A stretch of DNA of 64,000 nucleotides from Pectobacterium zantedeschiae (GCF_004137795.1 NZ_NWTM01000001.1:558001-622000); one strand, 5' to 3'; shown: positions 9,451 to 21,418, numbered from the stretch's first letter. The notes: generated from the sequence alone by a model not told the origin. Translations and numbers: made by a program.

Positions 9451-12400
9451 TTACTCGTTGACTGGCGTAGGCTTGGTTGCTGGCGCAGTGGATTGATTCA
9501 CTGCAGCATGACCGCCTGCGGAGCCTTTTCCTGAGAACGGATAGGCTGGACGTACCCAATCACTGTGTCGAGTGGGTTCGGCGTTGTATGCAGGAGCCGG
9601 AGCTTTAGTCATTGGCGCTGTTGCATGGAGTTTATAGCGGGGTTGTTCAACGACACCGCCATGTTCAACAACAGCCGCTGATTTTGTTACGACCGATACA
9701 GGTTCTTCTACATCAGGTTGTGCACTGGTAGCGGCTACCTGCTCATCCTGAACGCTTTGTGGCTGGCTGACTTCCTGTACTGCTGGAGTCGCCGGAGTAG
9801 AAATCGGCTCTGCCACATTAGCTGTCTCAGTCGCATCAGCGATGTTATCTGCCTGCTTTTCTTCAGCAACGACAGTTTCAACGGTCTGTGCGTCTTCGAT
9901 TACCTGTGTCGCAACCGTATCATCAGCTTCAACGGCTTTGGCTTCTTCAACCGCGCTCACGGCAACCGAAGCGATGGCATCATCGATAGCGGTGTTCTCG
10001 GTGATTGGCTCAACGACAGTGTCTTCGTCGGCAGCACTCACTTCGACATCCGCTACGTTGCTATCCTGAATGACATCCGCAGATTGTGCTGTTGCGGTTA
10101 CAACCGTCTCTTCCTGAACGACGGTTTCAGTAATCGCAACGTTTTCAATCACGTTGGATTCAGCTGTATCGGTTTGTGCAGTCACGGTAGCTTCGACAAT
10201 GGCTGGCAACAGCGGTGTGTCGATAGCTGTTACATTTTCTTCCAACTGTTGATTTTCAGCTTGTTGTGGCTGTGCTACAGGGTAGCTAACCCATACTTTT
10301 CCTGATGCCATTTCCGGTGATGCGGCGGCAAATTCTAACTGCATCGGTGACTGGGACGGATAACGCTCATCACGATAACGACGACGACGTTGGCCGCTGA
10401 CGCGCAGATGGCGAGGAGAACGGCGTGAACGACGCGGCATACCGCCATTTTCGCCATTCGCACGATTTGCATCGTTTTGCTCGTTATCACTCTCGTTATT
10501 GTCTACCGTAACGTCGTTTGGCTTAACGTAAGATTGAACCAGTTCAGGCGTTTCAGCAGTCAGTGCCGTGTTATCAGAAAGGGTATCCTGCTGAGTTTCA
10601 GACTGGACGCGTACTTTCTGCGACAACTGGCGGCGTTGTCGGCGCTGCATCACCTGGGTAGGTTTATCCTGCTCGGCTGCATTGTCATCCGAATCATCGA
10701 CTGCTGGCTGCGTTTTGGCCTCAGCAGCAGGCTGACGACGTTCGTCCTGACGACGGCGCTGACGTTCAGCACGTGGTTCACGGCGTGGCTGTTCTTCCGA
10801 ACCAGCTTTCTCCACATTTTCTGCAATCCGGCTGTCTGCAACCGCTTCGTCGTTTTGTCGCTTATTACGGCGCTGATCATCACGCTGTTCACGATTGTCA
10901 CGATTGTCACGATTGTCACGATTGTCACGATTGTCACGAGAGCCTCGATCGCGGCGATTATTCCCCTGACGGCGTGAATTCCGGCGGTCAGAACGCTGAC
11001 CTTCGTTGGCTTTCTCTTCTTCTGCTTTTTTCTCGTCAACGCTATCCGCAGCTTTTGCGGCTGGCTCGGAAGCAAAAATGCCTTTTAAAGCACTAAAGAA
11101 ACGGCTAACAAGACCCGGTTGAGTTTCCTCTGCGATTTTCGCTACAGCAGGAGCCGCTTTGGCAGCGGATGGTGTAGTTTCTGCTGGCATTTCAGCCATG
11201 CTGAACGTCGCTAAAGCAGGCTGCTCAGGCTGTTTACGTTCGATCGTTTGCTCATCTTGCAGTTGCTGCGTTTCCGTTTCTAAACGTTGAGGCAGCAGAT
11301 AGCTGAGTGTCGGCTTCTCTTCGCCTTTACGGACACGAACAACAGAGTAGTGCGGTGTCTGCATGCCGTCGTGTGGCACGATAATAGCGCGCACGCCGCC
11401 CTGACGTTTCTCTATGGCATTAACGGCATCACGCTTCTCATTCAGCAGATAAGAGGCGATCTGGACTGGAACAATGGCGTGAACTTCTTTGGTGTTCTCT
11501 TTCAGTGCTTCTTCTTCAATCAGGCGAAGAATAGACAGTGAGAGTGATTCATTGTCACGAATCGTGCCTGTGCCGCTACAGCGTGGGCAGACGTGATGGC
11601 TGGATTCACCCAGTGAAGGACTCAGACGCTGACGCGACATTTCCAGCAGGCCGAAGCGGGAAATTCTACCGATCTGAATACGCGCACGATCCTGACGAAC
11701 GGAATCACGCAAGCGGTTTTCAACTTCACGCTGGTGACGAACAGGTGTCATGTCGATGAAATCGATAACGATCAGACCACCGAGGTCACGCAGGCGTAAC
11801 TGGCGGGCAATTTCGTCTGCGGCTTCAAGGTTGGTATTAAACGCGGTTTCTTCAATGTCACCACCACGTGTTGCTCGCGCGGAGTTAATATCGATCGCGG
11901 TTAACGCTTCGGTTGTATCGATAACGATAGAGCCACCGGATGGCAGACGGACTTCACGCTGGAAAGCCGACTCGATTTGTGATTCGATCTGATAGTGACT
12001 GAAAAGCGGGATCTCACCACTGTACAACTTGATTTTGCTACTGAAGTCCGGGCGACCCAGCGCAGAAATGTGTTCTTTCGCCAGATCGAGAATTTTCGGA
12101 TTATCGATCAGGATTTCGCCAATGTCCGGGCGCAGATAATCACGGAAGGCACGGACGATCACATTACTTTCCTGATGAATCAGGAACGGTGCTTGGCGGC
12201 CTTCTGCGGCTTTTTTGATCGCGTCCCAGTGTTTCAGACGGAAAGCCAGATCCCATTGCAGTGCTTCAGCGGATTTACCCACACCAGCAGTACGAACAAT
12301 GAGCCCCATGCCATCAGGCAGTTGCAATGACCCCAGAGCTTCTTTGAGCTCAGTACGGTCGTCACCTTCGATCCGGCGTGAAATACCACCTGCGCGAGGG

Positions 12401-12798
12401 TTATTTGGCATTAAGACCAGATAGCTACCAGCCAGGCTGATAAATGTGGTCAGCGCTGCGCCTTTGTTGCCACGCTCTTCTTTATCTACCTGAACAATGA
12501 CTTCCTGACCTTCACGTAACACGTCTTTGATGTTAGGACGACCATGGGAAGCATAGTTGCTGGGGAAGTATTCGCGGGCGATTTCTTTAAGAGGCAGGAA
12601 ACCATGTCTTTCAGCGCCGTAATCAACGAAAGCGGCTTCAAGGCTGGGTTCGATACGAGTGATTTTACCTTTGTAGATATTTGCTTTCTTCTGCTCATGA
12701 CCTGGACTTTCGATATCCAAATCATACAGCCGTTGACCATCAACCAAGGCAACACGCAACTCTTCCTGCTGAGTTGCGTTAATTAACATTCTTTTCAT
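9451..12798 (-). CDS. rne: Ribonuclease E
   Basis: RNase E is the essential endonuclease of mRNA decay and rRNA/tRNA processing and the scaffold of the RNA degradosome. The 1115-residue protein starts [20 protein letters not shown], as in E. coli, which fixes the start at 12798. The catalytic half holds the S1 domain (about 35-120), the DNase I-like site with [11 protein letters not shown] and VIDFIDMTP, and the zinc link CPRC near residue 404. The C-terminal half is disordered. It has the membrane-binding helix [16 protein letters not shown], an Arg-rich RNA-binding stretch with five RDN repeats, the second Arg-rich block with the enolase site ([16 protein letters not shown]), a long acidic Val/Ala/Glu region and a C-terminal PNPase-type site ([12 protein letters not shown]). 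Confidence 0.97.
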   Translation of the reverse strand: MKRMLINATQQEELRVALVDGQRLYDLDIESPGHEQKKANIYKGKITRIEPSLEAAFVDYGAERHGFLPLKEIAREYFPSNYASHGRPNIKDVLREGQEVIVQVDKEERGNKGAALTTFISLAGSYLVLMPNNPRAGGISRRIEGDDRTELKEALGSLQLPDGMGLIVRTAGVGKSAEALQWDLAFRLKHWDAIKKAAEGRQAPFLIHQESNVIVRAFRDYLRPDIGEILIDNPKILDLAKEHISALGRPDFSSKIKLYSGEIPLFSHYQIESQIESAFQREVRLPSGGSIVIDTTEALTAIDINSARATRGGDIEETAFNTNLEAADEIARQLRLRDLGGLIVIDFIDMTPVRHQREVENRLRDSVRQDRARIQIGRISRFGLLEMSRQRLSPSLGESSHHVCPRCSGTGTIRDNESLSLSILRLIEEEALKENTKEVHAIVPVQIASYLLNEKRDAVNAIEKRQGGVRAIIVPHDGMQTPHYSVVRVRKGEEKPTLSYLLPQRLETETQQLQDEQTIERKQPEQPALATFSMAEMPAETTPSAAKAAPAVAKIAEETQPGLVSRFFSALKGIFASEPAAKAADSVDEKKAEEEKANEGQRSDRRNSRRQGNNRRDRGSRDNRDNRDNRDNRDNREQRDDQRRNKRQNDEAVADSRIAENVEKAGSEEQPRREPRAERQRRRQDERRQPAAEAKTQPAVDDSDDNAAEQDKPTQVMQRRQRRQLSQKVRVQSETQQDTLSDNTALTAETPELVQSYVKPNDVTVDNNESDNEQNDANRANGENGGMPRRSRRSPRHLRVSGQRRRRYRDERYPSQSPMQLEFAAASPEMASGKVWVSYPVAQPQQAENQQLEENVTAIDTPLLPAIVEATVTAQTDTAESNVIENVAITETVVQEETVVTATAQSADVIQDSNVADVEVSAADEDTVVEPITENTAIDDAIASVAVSAVEEAKAVEADDTVATQVIEDAQTVETVVAEEKQADNIADATETANVAEPISTPATPAVQEVSQPQSVQDEQVAATSAQPDVEEPVSVVTKSAAVVEHGGVVEQPRYKLHATAPMTKAPAPAYNAEPTRHSDWVRPAYPFSGKGSAGGHAAVNQSTAPATKPTPVNE
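10891..10935. repeat. Five tandem 9-bp repeats inside rne
   Basis: ACGATTGTC occurs five times in a row with no variation. On the coding strand it encodes Arg-Asp-Asn repeats in the Arg-rich RNA-binding segment of RNase E. The unit is a multiple of three, so copy number can change without a frameshift. Confidence 0.95.
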
Positions 12799-13115
12799 CT
12801 TCAACTTACTCGTTATTTTTACTTGCATTATTGATAGAGCTGCGGACAAAAGAACCGCATGACCGGAGTGAACCGATGGCCTCGTGGCTTATCGCAGGGA
12901 CGTCAACCTCCCGGTTGTCGCCTGCATAGAGACGCATGTTTCGGTAGCCTGTGTTTCCTGATGGAAAACAGCGCATTTACTGAGGGAACAGCTTCTGAAT
13001 AATGTCGCCAGATCTGATTCCATTTGCCGGCCAAGCTGCAATCCGCAGCCCGCTAACTGCTTGATTTCGCATTACGTCTTACGCCATTGCTGCGTGTGTG
13101 CGTCATCAGGCAAAT
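12799..13115 (-). promoter_or_regulatory. rne 5' leader (autoregulatory rne5-type element)
   Basis: About 320 bases upstream of rne contain no gene but keep blocks I recall from the E. coli rne leader: GCCTGATGACGCACACACGC with GCAATGGCGTAAGACGTA, CAGTTAGCGGGCTGCGG, and CCACGAGGCCATCGGTTCAC near the start codon. In E. coli this leader folds into hairpins that RNase E itself recognises, so the enzyme controls its own mRNA level. The remaining part of the gap up to 13391 holds the rne and rluC promoters, which I could not place exactly. Confidence 0.75.
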
Positions 13116-13391
13116 TTAATAATTTCGCAATTTCCCCTTGTTTTATCGGAAATCCGCGTGGGAAACGCAAAAGCATTATTCCACTGCTGATACCGTTATA
13201 GCAAGGTGACTTTGCCTGTCTGTATAAAGATAGTTCTGTTGTTATCACCAAAATGGACAGGGTTTGATGCTAGAGCGCAATTCACCCGTTACTCATCCGA
13301 TAGTGCAACAATATCTTCATAAGTCAGACACACAGTTAAGCACAGAAAAAGAAGTGGCGCTATCGGGTTGCTCTATTTAGAATCGCGCATC

Positions 13392-14348
13392 ATGAAAACA
13401 GATAATCCTTCAGTACAATTTGTGACGATCTCCGCAGATGAAGCGGGGCAGCGCGTCGATAATTTTTTGCATACCCATTTAAAGGGTGTGCCTAAAAGCA
13501 TGGTTTACCGTATCTTGCGAAAAGGTGAGGTGAGGGTAAATAAGAAACGGGTCAAGCCTGAGTATAAATTGCTCGACGGTGATATCATCCGTATTCCGCC
13601 GGTTCGACAGGCAGAACGTGATGAAACCCCTGTTTCTGCCAGTCTTGGCAAAGTGGCGGCATTGGCCGAGTGCATTATTTATGAAGACGACTACCTGTTG
13701 GTGCTGAATAAGCCTTCAGGTACTGCGGTGCATGGTGGCAGTGGTCTGAGTTTCGGCGTGATTGAAGGGCTGCGTGCTTTACGCCCGGAAGCGCGTTTTC
13801 TAGAGCTGGTGCACCGCCTCGATCGCGATACTTCAGGTGTTTTGTTGGTAGCCAAAAAGCGTTCGGCCTTACGCTCTCTGCATGAGCAACTGCGGCTGAA
13901 AGGCATGCAAAAAGATTATCTGGCACTGGTCCGCGGCCAGTGGCAATCTCACTGCAAGGTTGTTCAAGCACCACTGTTGAAAAATATCCTGCAAAGCGGT
14001 GAACGCATAGTACGGGTAAACAGTGAAGGTAAACCGTCAGAAACACGTTTTAAAATAGAAGAACGTTTTGAGCACGCAACCCTGGTGAGGGCAAGTCCTG
14101 TTACTGGTCGTACGCATCAAATTCGTGTACACGCGCAGTATGCCGGGCATCCGATAGCGTTTGATGACCGTTACGGCGATCGTGAATTCGATCAGCAACT
14201 GGCGGAGACGGGTTTAAAACGCCTTTTCCTGCATGCGCAGGCGCTGCGTTTTGAACACCCGAACACCGGTGAGACGCTGAGAGTCGAAGCACCATTGGAT
14301 AACGGATTACGCCGCTGTTTGCAGGTGTTGCGCAAGACAAAAATCTAA
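13392..14348 (+). CDS. rluC: Ribosomal large subunit pseudouridine synthase C
   Basis: RluC converts uridines 955, 2504 and 2580 of 23S rRNA (E. coli numbers) to pseudouridine. The 318-residue protein has an N-terminal S4 RNA-binding domain (about residues 18-80, VDNFLHTHLKGVPKSMVYRI, VRVNKKRVKPEYKL). The RluA-type catalytic domain follows, with HRLDRDTSG holding the catalytic Asp, and a C-terminal TGRTHQIRVH motif. ATG 13392 gives the usual MKTDNPSV start; an upstream in-frame TTG at 13368 is not needed. It is divergent from rne, as in E. coli. Confidence 0.95.
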   Translation: MKTDNPSVQFVTISADEAGQRVDNFLHTHLKGVPKSMVYRILRKGEVRVNKKRVKPEYKLLDGDIIRIPPVRQAERDETPVSASLGKVAALAECIIYEDDYLLVLNKPSGTAVHGGSGLSFGVIEGLRALRPEARFLELVHRLDRDTSGVLLVAKKRSALRSLHEQLRLKGMQKDYLALVRGQWQSHCKVVQAPLLKNILQSGERIVRVNSEGKPSETRFKIEERFEHATLVRASPVTGRTHQIRVHAQYAGHPIAFDDRYGDREFDQQLAETGLKRLFLHAQALRFEHPNTGETLRVEAPLDNGLRRCLQVLRKTKI

Positions 14349-14411
14349 CTACCCATACCTTACATGTTTTATCTGTCGGGATAGCGGTTCATTGAGCTAT
14401 CCCGATTTATT

Positions 14412-14996
14412 TCACGCTGTCAGTGGATTCACGCCTTCTTTTTGCAGCATTTGCGTCAGCGCGATTAGCGGCAATCCAATCAGCGTATTAGGATCTCGCC
14501 CAGATAATCGTTCAAAAAGGGTAATGCCCAATCCTTCACTTTTAAAGCTCCCCGCGCAGTTCCACGGCTGTTCTTTCTCCAGATAACCGTCAATTTCCGC
14601 TTCTGTCAGTGTACGAAAATACACATCAAAAGGTTCTGCGATGCTCTGTATAGATTGGGTTGCGCTATTGAAGAGTGCTAAACCAGTAAAGAAGGACACA
14701 CATTTTCCACTAGCCTGCTGTAGCTGCTTTGTTGCGTTAATCTTATTGTGCGGTTTTCCCGTAATGGTGTCCCTCAGTACGCAGACTTGATCGGAACCTA
14801 TAATCAGGTGATTGGGGTAGTGCGTGGCAAGCGCTCGTGCTTTGCTTTCAGCAAGACGGATCACAAGATCAATGGCGTTTTCGCCACCGCGAGGGGTTTC
14901 ATCGATGTCTGGCGACGCGCAGACAAAAGGTATCGCCAGCTTTTCCAATAATGCCCGGCGGTAAGGTGATGTTGAGGCAAGAATGATCTGCTGCAT
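14412..14996 (-). CDS. yceF: 7-methyl-GTP pyrophosphatase, Maf family
   Basis: YceF hydrolyses m7GTP and related modified nucleotides to the monophosphate, a house-cleaning role in the cytoplasm. The 194-residue Maf-fold protein starts [20 protein letters not shown] and carries the SPDIDE and [10 protein letters not shown] motifs that bind metal and nucleotide. The R-R-x-L pattern ([10 protein letters not shown]) and the [11 protein letters not shown] end place it in the YceF rather than the YhdE branch. It is convergent with rluC and divergent from yceD. Confidence 0.93.
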   Translation of the reverse strand: MQQIILASTSPYRRALLEKLAIPFVCASPDIDETPRGGENAIDLVIRLAESKARALATHYPNHLIIGSDQVCVLRDTITGKPHNKINATKQLQQASGKCVSFFTGLALFNSATQSIQSIAEPFDVYFRTLTEAEIDGYLEKEQPWNCAGSFKSEGLGITLFERLSGRDPNTLIGLPLIALTQMLQKEGVNPLTA

Positions 14997-15098
14997 AATT
15001 TTTTGATAAACCGTAGCGTAATGATGAAAGGCATTTTAAACTGTGCGCCGCTCTGGAAGCGAATATTGGTGAAAGGTGGTGTATCACTGCCTTTTTCT

Positions 15099-15127
15099 TT
15101 GACTCTATGTCGTTACGACGTTAATAT
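15099..15127 (+). promoter_or_regulatory. Predicted sigma-70 promoter of yceD-rpmF
   Basis: TTGACT (-35), a 17-base spacer and TAATAT (-10) form a strong match. The -10 box ends only 9 bases before the yceD ATG, so a transcript from it would have almost no leader. Confidence 0.7.
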
Positions 15128-15136
15128 GCGCGCCCT

Positions 15137-15658
15137 ATGCAAAAGGTAAAATTACCCTTAACCCTTGATGCGGTCCGCACTGCTCAGAAGCGTTTAGATT
15201 ACGTTGGTGTCTATTCAGCTGAACAAGTAGAGCGTGTTGCCGAGTCAGTGGTGAGTGTGGATAGTGATGTTCAGGCCTCTTTATCTTTCAATATTGATAA
15301 TCAGCGTCTGGCTGTGATTGACGGTAACGCTGACGTTACGGTCACACTGATGTGTCAGCGTTGCGGAAAGCCGTTTGAACATCAAGTCCATGCGACATTC
15401 TGTTTCAGCCCGGTCGTCAATGATGAGCAGGCCGAAGCGTTACCGGAAGCGTATGAACCGATCGGCGTTGATGAGTTTGGCGAAGTCGATCTGCTGGCAA
15501 TGATTGAAGATGAAATTATTCTGATGTTGCCTATCGCCCCGGTGCATGATTCTGAACACTGTGAAGTGTCCGAAGCGGACATGGTTTTTGGTCAACTGCC
15601 TGCAGAGGCGGAAAAACCAAATCCGTTTGCCGTATTAGCCAGTTTAAAGCGTAAGTAA
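15137..15658 (+). CDS. yceD: YceD, DUF177 family 23S rRNA accumulation protein
   Basis: YceD is a conserved 173-residue cytoplasmic protein; its plant and bacterial relatives are needed for normal 23S rRNA levels. The sequence begins [19 protein letters not shown] and carries a CQRCGKPF pair of cysteines in the middle and a further [13 protein letters not shown] segment. The end ([14 protein letters not shown]) is the family hallmark. It sits directly in front of rpmF (16-base gap), as in most proteobacteria. The likely promoter lies so close to the ATG that no Shine-Dalgarno site is visible. Confidence 0.94.
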   Translation: MQKVKLPLTLDAVRTAQKRLDYVGVYSAEQVERVAESVVSVDSDVQASLSFNIDNQRLAVIDGNADVTVTLMCQRCGKPFEHQVHATFCFSPVVNDEQAEALPEAYEPIGVDEFGEVDLLAMIEDEIILMLPIAPVHDSEHCEVSEADMVFGQLPAEAEKPNPFAVLASLKRK

Positions 15659-15674
15659 TTAAGGAGTAAGGTCC

Positions 15675-15845
15675 ATGGCCGTACAACAAAACAAACCTAG
15701 CCGTTCCAAACGTGGTATGCGTCGTTCACACGATGCGCTGACTACCTCTTCTGTATCCGTAGATAAAGTTTCTGGCGAAACTCACCTGCGTCACCACATC
15801 ACTGCGGATGGTTACTACCGCGGTCGCAAGGTTATTGCTAAGTAA
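15675..15845 (+). CDS. rpmF: 50S ribosomal protein L32
   Basis: This short gene encodes 56 residues of the large-subunit protein L32 ([17 protein letters not shown]..., ending [10 protein letters not shown]). It has a strong AAGGAG site 8 bases before the ATG. It is co-transcribed with yceD and leads into the plsX-fab cluster, linking ribosome supply to membrane lipid synthesis as in E. coli. The protein is the non-zinc form, without the CxxC pairs seen in some L32 proteins. Confidence 0.97.
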   Translation: MAVQQNKPSRSKRGMRRSHDALTTSSVSVDKVSGETHLRHHITADGYYRGRKVIAK

Positions 15846-15874
15846 TTCTTGCGAATTATTTGCAAGGCAATACC

Positions 15875-16921
15875 TTGACACGCCTAACTCTGGCGTTAGA
15901 TGCGATGGGCGGGGATTTTGGTCCCTGCGTAACAGTGCCTGCTGCATTGCAGGCACTGGCTTCTAATCCAGCTCTCAATTTGTTATTAGTCGGCGATCCT
16001 GCTGCGATTACTCCATTACTTGCCAAAGTCGATTCTGATTTACTCTCTCGCTTAGAAGTTGTTCCGGCGGAGTCGGTTATTGCTAGTGATGCGAGGCCGT
16101 CGCAGGCTATTCGTGCGAGCCGTGGTACCTCAATGCGCATCGCGCTTGAGTTGATTAAAGACGGTAGAGCACAGGCCTGCGTGAGCGCGGGCAACACGGG
16201 GGCGCTCATGGGGCTGGCTAAGCTCCTGATTAAGCCACTGGAAGGTATTGAGAGACCAGCGTTGGTATCCGTATTACCTCATCAGCAACACGGAAAAACT
16301 GTCGTGTTGGATCTGGGAGCGAATGTTGACTGTGACAGCACGATGCTGGTCCAGTTTGCCGTGATGGGTTCAGTGATGGCAGAAGAAGTGCTGGAATTGG
16401 CTAACCCTCGGGTCGCGTTATTGAATATCGGTGAAGAAGAAAGCAAAGGGCTGAGCACTATCCGTGAAGCAGCGGCACAGCTAAAAGAGGCACCATCAAT
16501 AAATTATATCGGTTATCTGGAAGGCAACGATCTGCTGACAGGAAAAACGGATGTGATGGTCTGTGACGGCTTTGTGGGTAATGTCACACTGAAAACGGTG
16601 GAGGGCGTGGTAAGGATGTTCTTGTCACTGCTGAAGTCTCCATCCTCAGGCTCTGAGCAAAAACAAAAGCGGTCTTGGTGGTTGAAATGGCTGGGGCGTT
16701 TGTTACAAAAACGCTTATCAAAGCGTTTCGGTCATTTGAATCCCGATCAATATAATGGCGCATGCCTGCTAGGATTGCGGGGAACTGTAATCAAAAGCCA
16801 TGGCGCAGCAAACCAGAGAGCGTTTGCGGTTGCTATTGAACAGGCAATGCAGACGGTACGGCGGCAGCTTCCCGAGCGGATTGCCGCTCGTCTAGAAGCG
16901 GTATTACCCAAGAGTGACTAA
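15875..16921 (+). CDS. plsX: Phosphate acyltransferase PlsX
   Basis: PlsX makes acyl-phosphate from acyl-ACP for phospholipid synthesis. The 348-residue protein starts at a TTG codon ([17 protein letters not shown]) with AAGG about 7 bases upstream; a second TTG at 15860 is in frame but would overlap this site. Family motifs are [41 protein letters not shown] and [13 protein letters not shown]. It stands 29 bases after rpmF and 6 before fabH. The TTG start is also used in E. coli and probably limits its translation. Confidence 0.95.
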   Translation: MTRLTLALDAMGGDFGPCVTVPAALQALASNPALNLLLVGDPAAITPLLAKVDSDLLSRLEVVPAESVIASDARPSQAIRASRGTSMRIALELIKDGRAQACVSAGNTGALMGLAKLLIKPLEGIERPALVSVLPHQQHGKTVVLDLGANVDCDSTMLVQFAVMGSVMAEEVLELANPRVALLNIGEEESKGLSTIREAAAQLKEAPSINYIGYLEGNDLLTGKTDVMVCDGFVGNVTLKTVEGVVRMFLSLLKSPSSGSEQKQKRSWWLKWLGRLLQKRLSKRFGHLNPDQYNGACLLGLRGTVIKSHGAANQRAFAVAIEQAMQTVRRQLPERIAARLEAVLPKSD

Positions 16922-16927
16922 GCGTAC

Positions 16928-17881
16928 ATGTATACAAAAATAATCGGAACGGGCAGCTACCTGCCTGAAGAAATCAGGACAAACGCTGATTTAGAAAAGA
17001 TGGTGGAAACGACGGACGAATGGATCGTCACACGTACTGGAATCCGTGAGCGCCGTATTGCAGCGCCGGATGAAAACGTTGCGACCATGGGATACCGTGC
17101 CGCGCAAAAAGCGCTGGAAATGGCGAATGTTGATCCTTCTGAGGTCGGCCTTCTGATTGTTGCTACAACATCGTCAAGCCATGCTTTCCCTAGCTCAGCC
17201 TGTCAGGTTCAGCAGTTATTAGGGATCAAAGATACGATTGCTTTTGATCTGGCTGCTGCGTGTGCTGGTTTTACCTATGCGCTGAGCGTTGCCGATCAAT
17301 ACGTTAAAAGTGGTGCGGTGAAATACGCATTGGTGATCGGTTCCGATACGTTGTCCCGGACATTGGATCCTGAGGATCGCGGTACGCTGATTCTGTTTGG
17401 TGATGGCGCGGGTGCCGTGCTGTTAACAACATCAGAGCAACCGGGCATTCTTTCCACCCATCTGCATGCCGATGGCCGCTATGGCGAGTTGTTGGCGCTG
17501 CCGCATCAGGATCGTAACCACAAGGATACGCCTGCTTACCTGACGATGGCGGGTAATGAAGTCTTTAAAGTGGCAGTGACTGAATTGGCACATATTGTTG
17601 AAGAAACGCTGCAAGCGGCTCAACTAGACAAAAGTGAATTAGACTGGCTGGTGCCTCATCAGGCTAACCTTCGAATCATCAGCGCTACGGCGAAAAAGCT
17701 GGGCATGGGGATGGACAAGGTAGTTGTGACACTGGATCGTCATGGCAATACTTCTGCGGCTTCCGTACCTTCAGCGCTTGATGAAGCGGTGCGTGATGGG
17801 CGAATTAAGCCAGGACAACTGGTACTGCTTGAAGCTTTCGGCGGTGGTTTTACCTGGGGTTCCGCGCTAGTTCGTTTTTAA
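16928..17881 (+). CDS. fabH: 3-oxoacyl-ACP synthase III
   Basis: FabH starts type II fatty acid synthesis by condensing acetyl-CoA with malonyl-ACP. The 317-residue length matches E. coli. The catalytic triad is visible: C112 in [13 protein letters not shown], the His of VPHQANLRI and the Asn of [11 protein letters not shown]. It lies in the plsX-fabH-fabD-fabG cluster with gaps of 6 and 17 bases, suggesting co-transcription. Confidence 0.97.
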   Translation: MYTKIIGTGSYLPEEIRTNADLEKMVETTDEWIVTRTGIRERRIAAPDENVATMGYRAAQKALEMANVDPSEVGLLIVATTSSSHAFPSSACQVQQLLGIKDTIAFDLAAACAGFTYALSVADQYVKSGAVKYALVIGSDTLSRTLDPEDRGTLILFGDGAGAVLLTTSEQPGILSTHLHADGRYGELLALPHQDRNHKDTPAYLTMAGNEVFKVAVTELAHIVEETLQAAQLDKSELDWLVPHQANLRIISATAKKLGMGMDKVVVTLDRHGNTSAASVPSALDEAVRDGRIKPGQLVLLEAFGGGFTWGSALVRF

Positions 17882-17898
17882 TTAAACAGGATTGTGAT

Positions 17899-18828
17899 AT
17901 GACGCAATTTGCAATGGTATTTCCCGGTCAGGGATCGCAGACGGTAGGGATGTTGGCTGAACTTGCGGCTGAATACCCGATCGTTACCGAAACGTTTGCT
18001 CAGGCTTCTGAAGCGTTAGGTTATGACTTGTGGCAGCTTACCCAGCAAGGTCCTGCTGAAGAGTTAAATAAAACCTGGCAGACGCAACCTGCATTACTGA
18101 CCGCTTCTGTTGCTATCTGGCGAGCCTGGCAGCAGCAGGGGGGGAAAACACCTGCACTGATGTCTGGCCATAGCCTCGGTGAGTATTCTGCACTGGTTTG
18201 CGCTGGTGTTCTGGATTTCCAACAGGCTGTTCGTCTGGTTGAATTGCGCGGCAAACTGATGCAGGAAGCCGTGCCAGAAGGCACAGGTGCGATGTATGCC
18301 ATTATCGGCCTTGATAACGATGCCATTGCCAAAGCGTGTGAAGAGTCTGCGCAGGGGCAGGTGGTGTCGCCGGTAAACTTTAATTCACCCGGTCAGGTGG
18401 TGATCGCAGGTAATAAAGACGCTGTTGAACGTGCGGGTGCTGCATGTAAAGCGGCGGGCGCGAAGCGCGCGTTGCCGTTGCCTGTCAGCGTTCCGTCGCA
18501 CTGTGCGTTGATGGAGCCTGCCGCGAAGAAACTTGCTGTGGCGTTGGAGTCCGTGACATTTAATTCCCCAGTTATCCCTGTGGTAAACAATGTAGATGCA
18601 AGCATCGAAACCACGCCAGAAGCTATTCGCGATGCATTGGTACGCCAACTTCATTGCCCAGTGCGCTGGACTGACTGTGTTGAATTCATCGCCTCTCAGG
18701 GCGTTGAGTCACTATTAGAAGTCGGGCCGGGTAAAGTATTGACTGGCTTAACCAAACGAATCGTCGATACCCTGACAGCAGCTGCGGTGAACGATCCTGC
18801 TTCTCTATCAGCGGCGATTGAGAAATAA
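17899..18828 (+). CDS. fabD: Malonyl-CoA:ACP transacylase
   Basis: FabD moves malonyl from CoA to acyl carrier protein, giving the elongation substrate. The 309-residue protein has FPGQGSQ near the start, the nucleophile S92 in GHSLGEYSALV and the catalytic H201 in SVPSHCALM. It lies between fabH and fabG in one transcription unit. Confidence 0.97.
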   Translation: MTQFAMVFPGQGSQTVGMLAELAAEYPIVTETFAQASEALGYDLWQLTQQGPAEELNKTWQTQPALLTASVAIWRAWQQQGGKTPALMSGHSLGEYSALVCAGVLDFQQAVRLVELRGKLMQEAVPEGTGAMYAIIGLDNDAIAKACEESAQGQVVSPVNFNSPGQVVIAGNKDAVERAGAACKAAGAKRALPLPVSVPSHCALMEPAAKKLAVALESVTFNSPVIPVVNNVDASIETTPEAIRDALVRQLHCPVRWTDCVEFIASQGVESLLEVGPGKVLTGLTKRIVDTLTAAAVNDPASLSAAIEK

Positions 18829-18842
18829 GAACGGAGAAGACA

Positions 18843-19577
18843 ATGAGTTTTGAGGGGAAAATTGCACTGGTTACCGGTGCAAGCCGTGGTATAGGGCGTG
18901 CCATCGCCGAGACGTTGGTTGCCCGCGGGGCAAAAGTCATTGGTACTGCAACCAGCGAAAAGGGTGCTGAAGCTATTAGCAGCTGGCTGGGTGAAAACGG
19001 TAAAGGTTACATGCTGAATGTTGCCGATGCAGCATCAGTAGAAAGCGTGTTAGCAGAAATTCGCGCGGAATTCGGGGAAGTTGATATTCTTATCAATAAC
19101 GCTGGTATCACCCGCGATAACTTGCTGATGCGTATGAAAGATGATGAATGGCACGATATTCTGGATACCAATTTGACTTCGGTATTCCGTATGTCTAAAG
19201 CAGTTATGCGTGCCATGATGAAGAAACGTTTTGGCCGTATCATTACCATCGGTTCTGTTGTGGGAACGATGGGCAATGCAGGACAAGCTAACTACGCTGC
19301 AGCGAAGGCGGGTCTGATTGGGTTCAGCAAATCCCTCGCGCGTGAAGTGGCTTCTCGTGGTATTACGGTCAACGTGGTCGCACCTGGTTTTATCGAAACA
19401 GATATGACTCAGGCATTGACAGAAGAACAGCGAGCAGGCATTTTGACGTCGGTTCCAGCTAACCGACTCGGTGATGCTAAAGAAATCGCCAGTGCTGTTG
19501 TATTTTTAGCCTCTGATGAAGCTGCTTACATTACTGGCGAAACATTGCATGTCAACGGCGGCATGTATATGATCTAA
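18843..19577 (+). CDS. fabG: 3-oxoacyl-ACP reductase
   Basis: FabG reduces 3-oxoacyl-ACP with NADPH in each elongation round. The 244-residue short-chain dehydrogenase has the cofactor motif TGASRGIGRAIAE, NNAGITRDNL, the catalytic Ser of GSVVGTMGN and the YxxxK of NYAAAKAG. A GGAG site precedes the ATG. A TTTGCGGT-GATA-ACCGCAAA stem-loop lies about 24 bases after its stop and may mark a transcript end before the separate acpP promoter. Confidence 0.97.
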   Translation: MSFEGKIALVTGASRGIGRAIAETLVARGAKVIGTATSEKGAEAISSWLGENGKGYMLNVADAASVESVLAEIRAEFGEVDILINNAGITRDNLLMRMKDDEWHDILDTNLTSVFRMSKAVMRAMMKKRFGRIITIGSVVGTMGNAGQANYAAAKAGLIGFSKSLAREVASRGITVNVVAPGFIETDMTQALTEEQRAGILTSVPANRLGDAKEIASAVVFLASDEAAYITGETLHVNGGMYMI

Positions 19578-19655
19578 AAAGCTCGAAAACTATTTGCATT
19601 ATTTGCGGTGATAACCGCAAAATAGCACAAAATCGTGGTTCGACCAGCCGAGATT

Positions 19656-19684
19656 TTGTTGCATCTTTTCAAACATTTTATACA
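19656..19684 (+). promoter_or_regulatory. Predicted acpP promoter
   Basis: TTGTTG and TATACA are spaced by 17 bases and followed by a leader (CACTACGAAAACCATCGCG) that I recall as nearly identical in E. coli. A separate strong promoter fits the very high level of acyl carrier protein. Confidence 0.65.
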
Positions 19685-19731
19685 CTACGAAAACCATCGC
19701 GAAAGCGAGTTTTGATAGGAAATTTAAGAGT

Positions 19732-19968
19732 ATGAGCACTATCGAAGAACGCGTTAAGAAAATCATCGTTGAACAGCTTGGTGTTAAGCAGGAAGAAGTC
19801 GTAAACAATGCTTCTTTCGTTGATGACCTCGGCGCTGATTCTCTTGACACTGTTGAGCTGGTAATGGCTCTGGAAGAAGAATTTGATACTGAGATTCCAG
19901 ACGAAGAAGCTGAAAAAATCACGACTGTTCAGGCAGCCATTGATTTCATTCAGGCTAACCAGCAGTAA
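19732..19968 (+). CDS. acpP: Acyl carrier protein
   Basis: AcpP carries growing acyl chains on a 4'-phosphopantetheine arm attached to Ser37 (counting Met) in [13 protein letters not shown]. The 78-residue acidic four-helix protein is nearly the same as E. coli AcpP. Codon use looks strongly biased, as expected for one of the most abundant proteins. It has its own promoter and a strong hairpin just after it that should set the ratio to fabF. Confidence 0.98.
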   Translation: MSTIEERVKKIIVEQLGVKQEEVVNNASFVDDLGADSLDTVELVMALEEEFDTEIPDEEAEKITTVQAAIDFIQANQQ

Positions 19969-21291
<1,323 letters not shown>

Positions 21292-21306
21292 TTGTAATGG
21301 CGTATT

Positions 21307-21335
21307 AAAAAACCCGGTTTCCGGGTTTTTTTTTG
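21307..21335 (+). terminator. Rho-independent terminator of fabF
   Basis: AAAACCCGG-TTT-CCGGGTTTT followed by a further T run, 16 bases after the stop. Confidence 0.93.
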
Positions 21336-21418
21336 TCTGAATAAAATCAGACACACCTGCTTGTGTGCGATGCAGCTTTACTGGCAAGCTGACGACGATG
21401 AATGACACGGAGCTTATT

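Noticed and set aside
10891-10935. Tandem repeats considered as a CRISPR array or phase-variation tract
   Set aside because: The unit is 9 bases without spacers and lies in frame inside rne, so it is a coding repeat and cannot shift the frame.
10477-11096. Frames of 107-166 codons on the plus strand, antisense to rne
   Set aside because: They are shadows of the Arg-rich repeats of RNase E; their His/Asp/Cys repeats come from reading the 9-bp repeats in another frame, and they have no ribosome sites.
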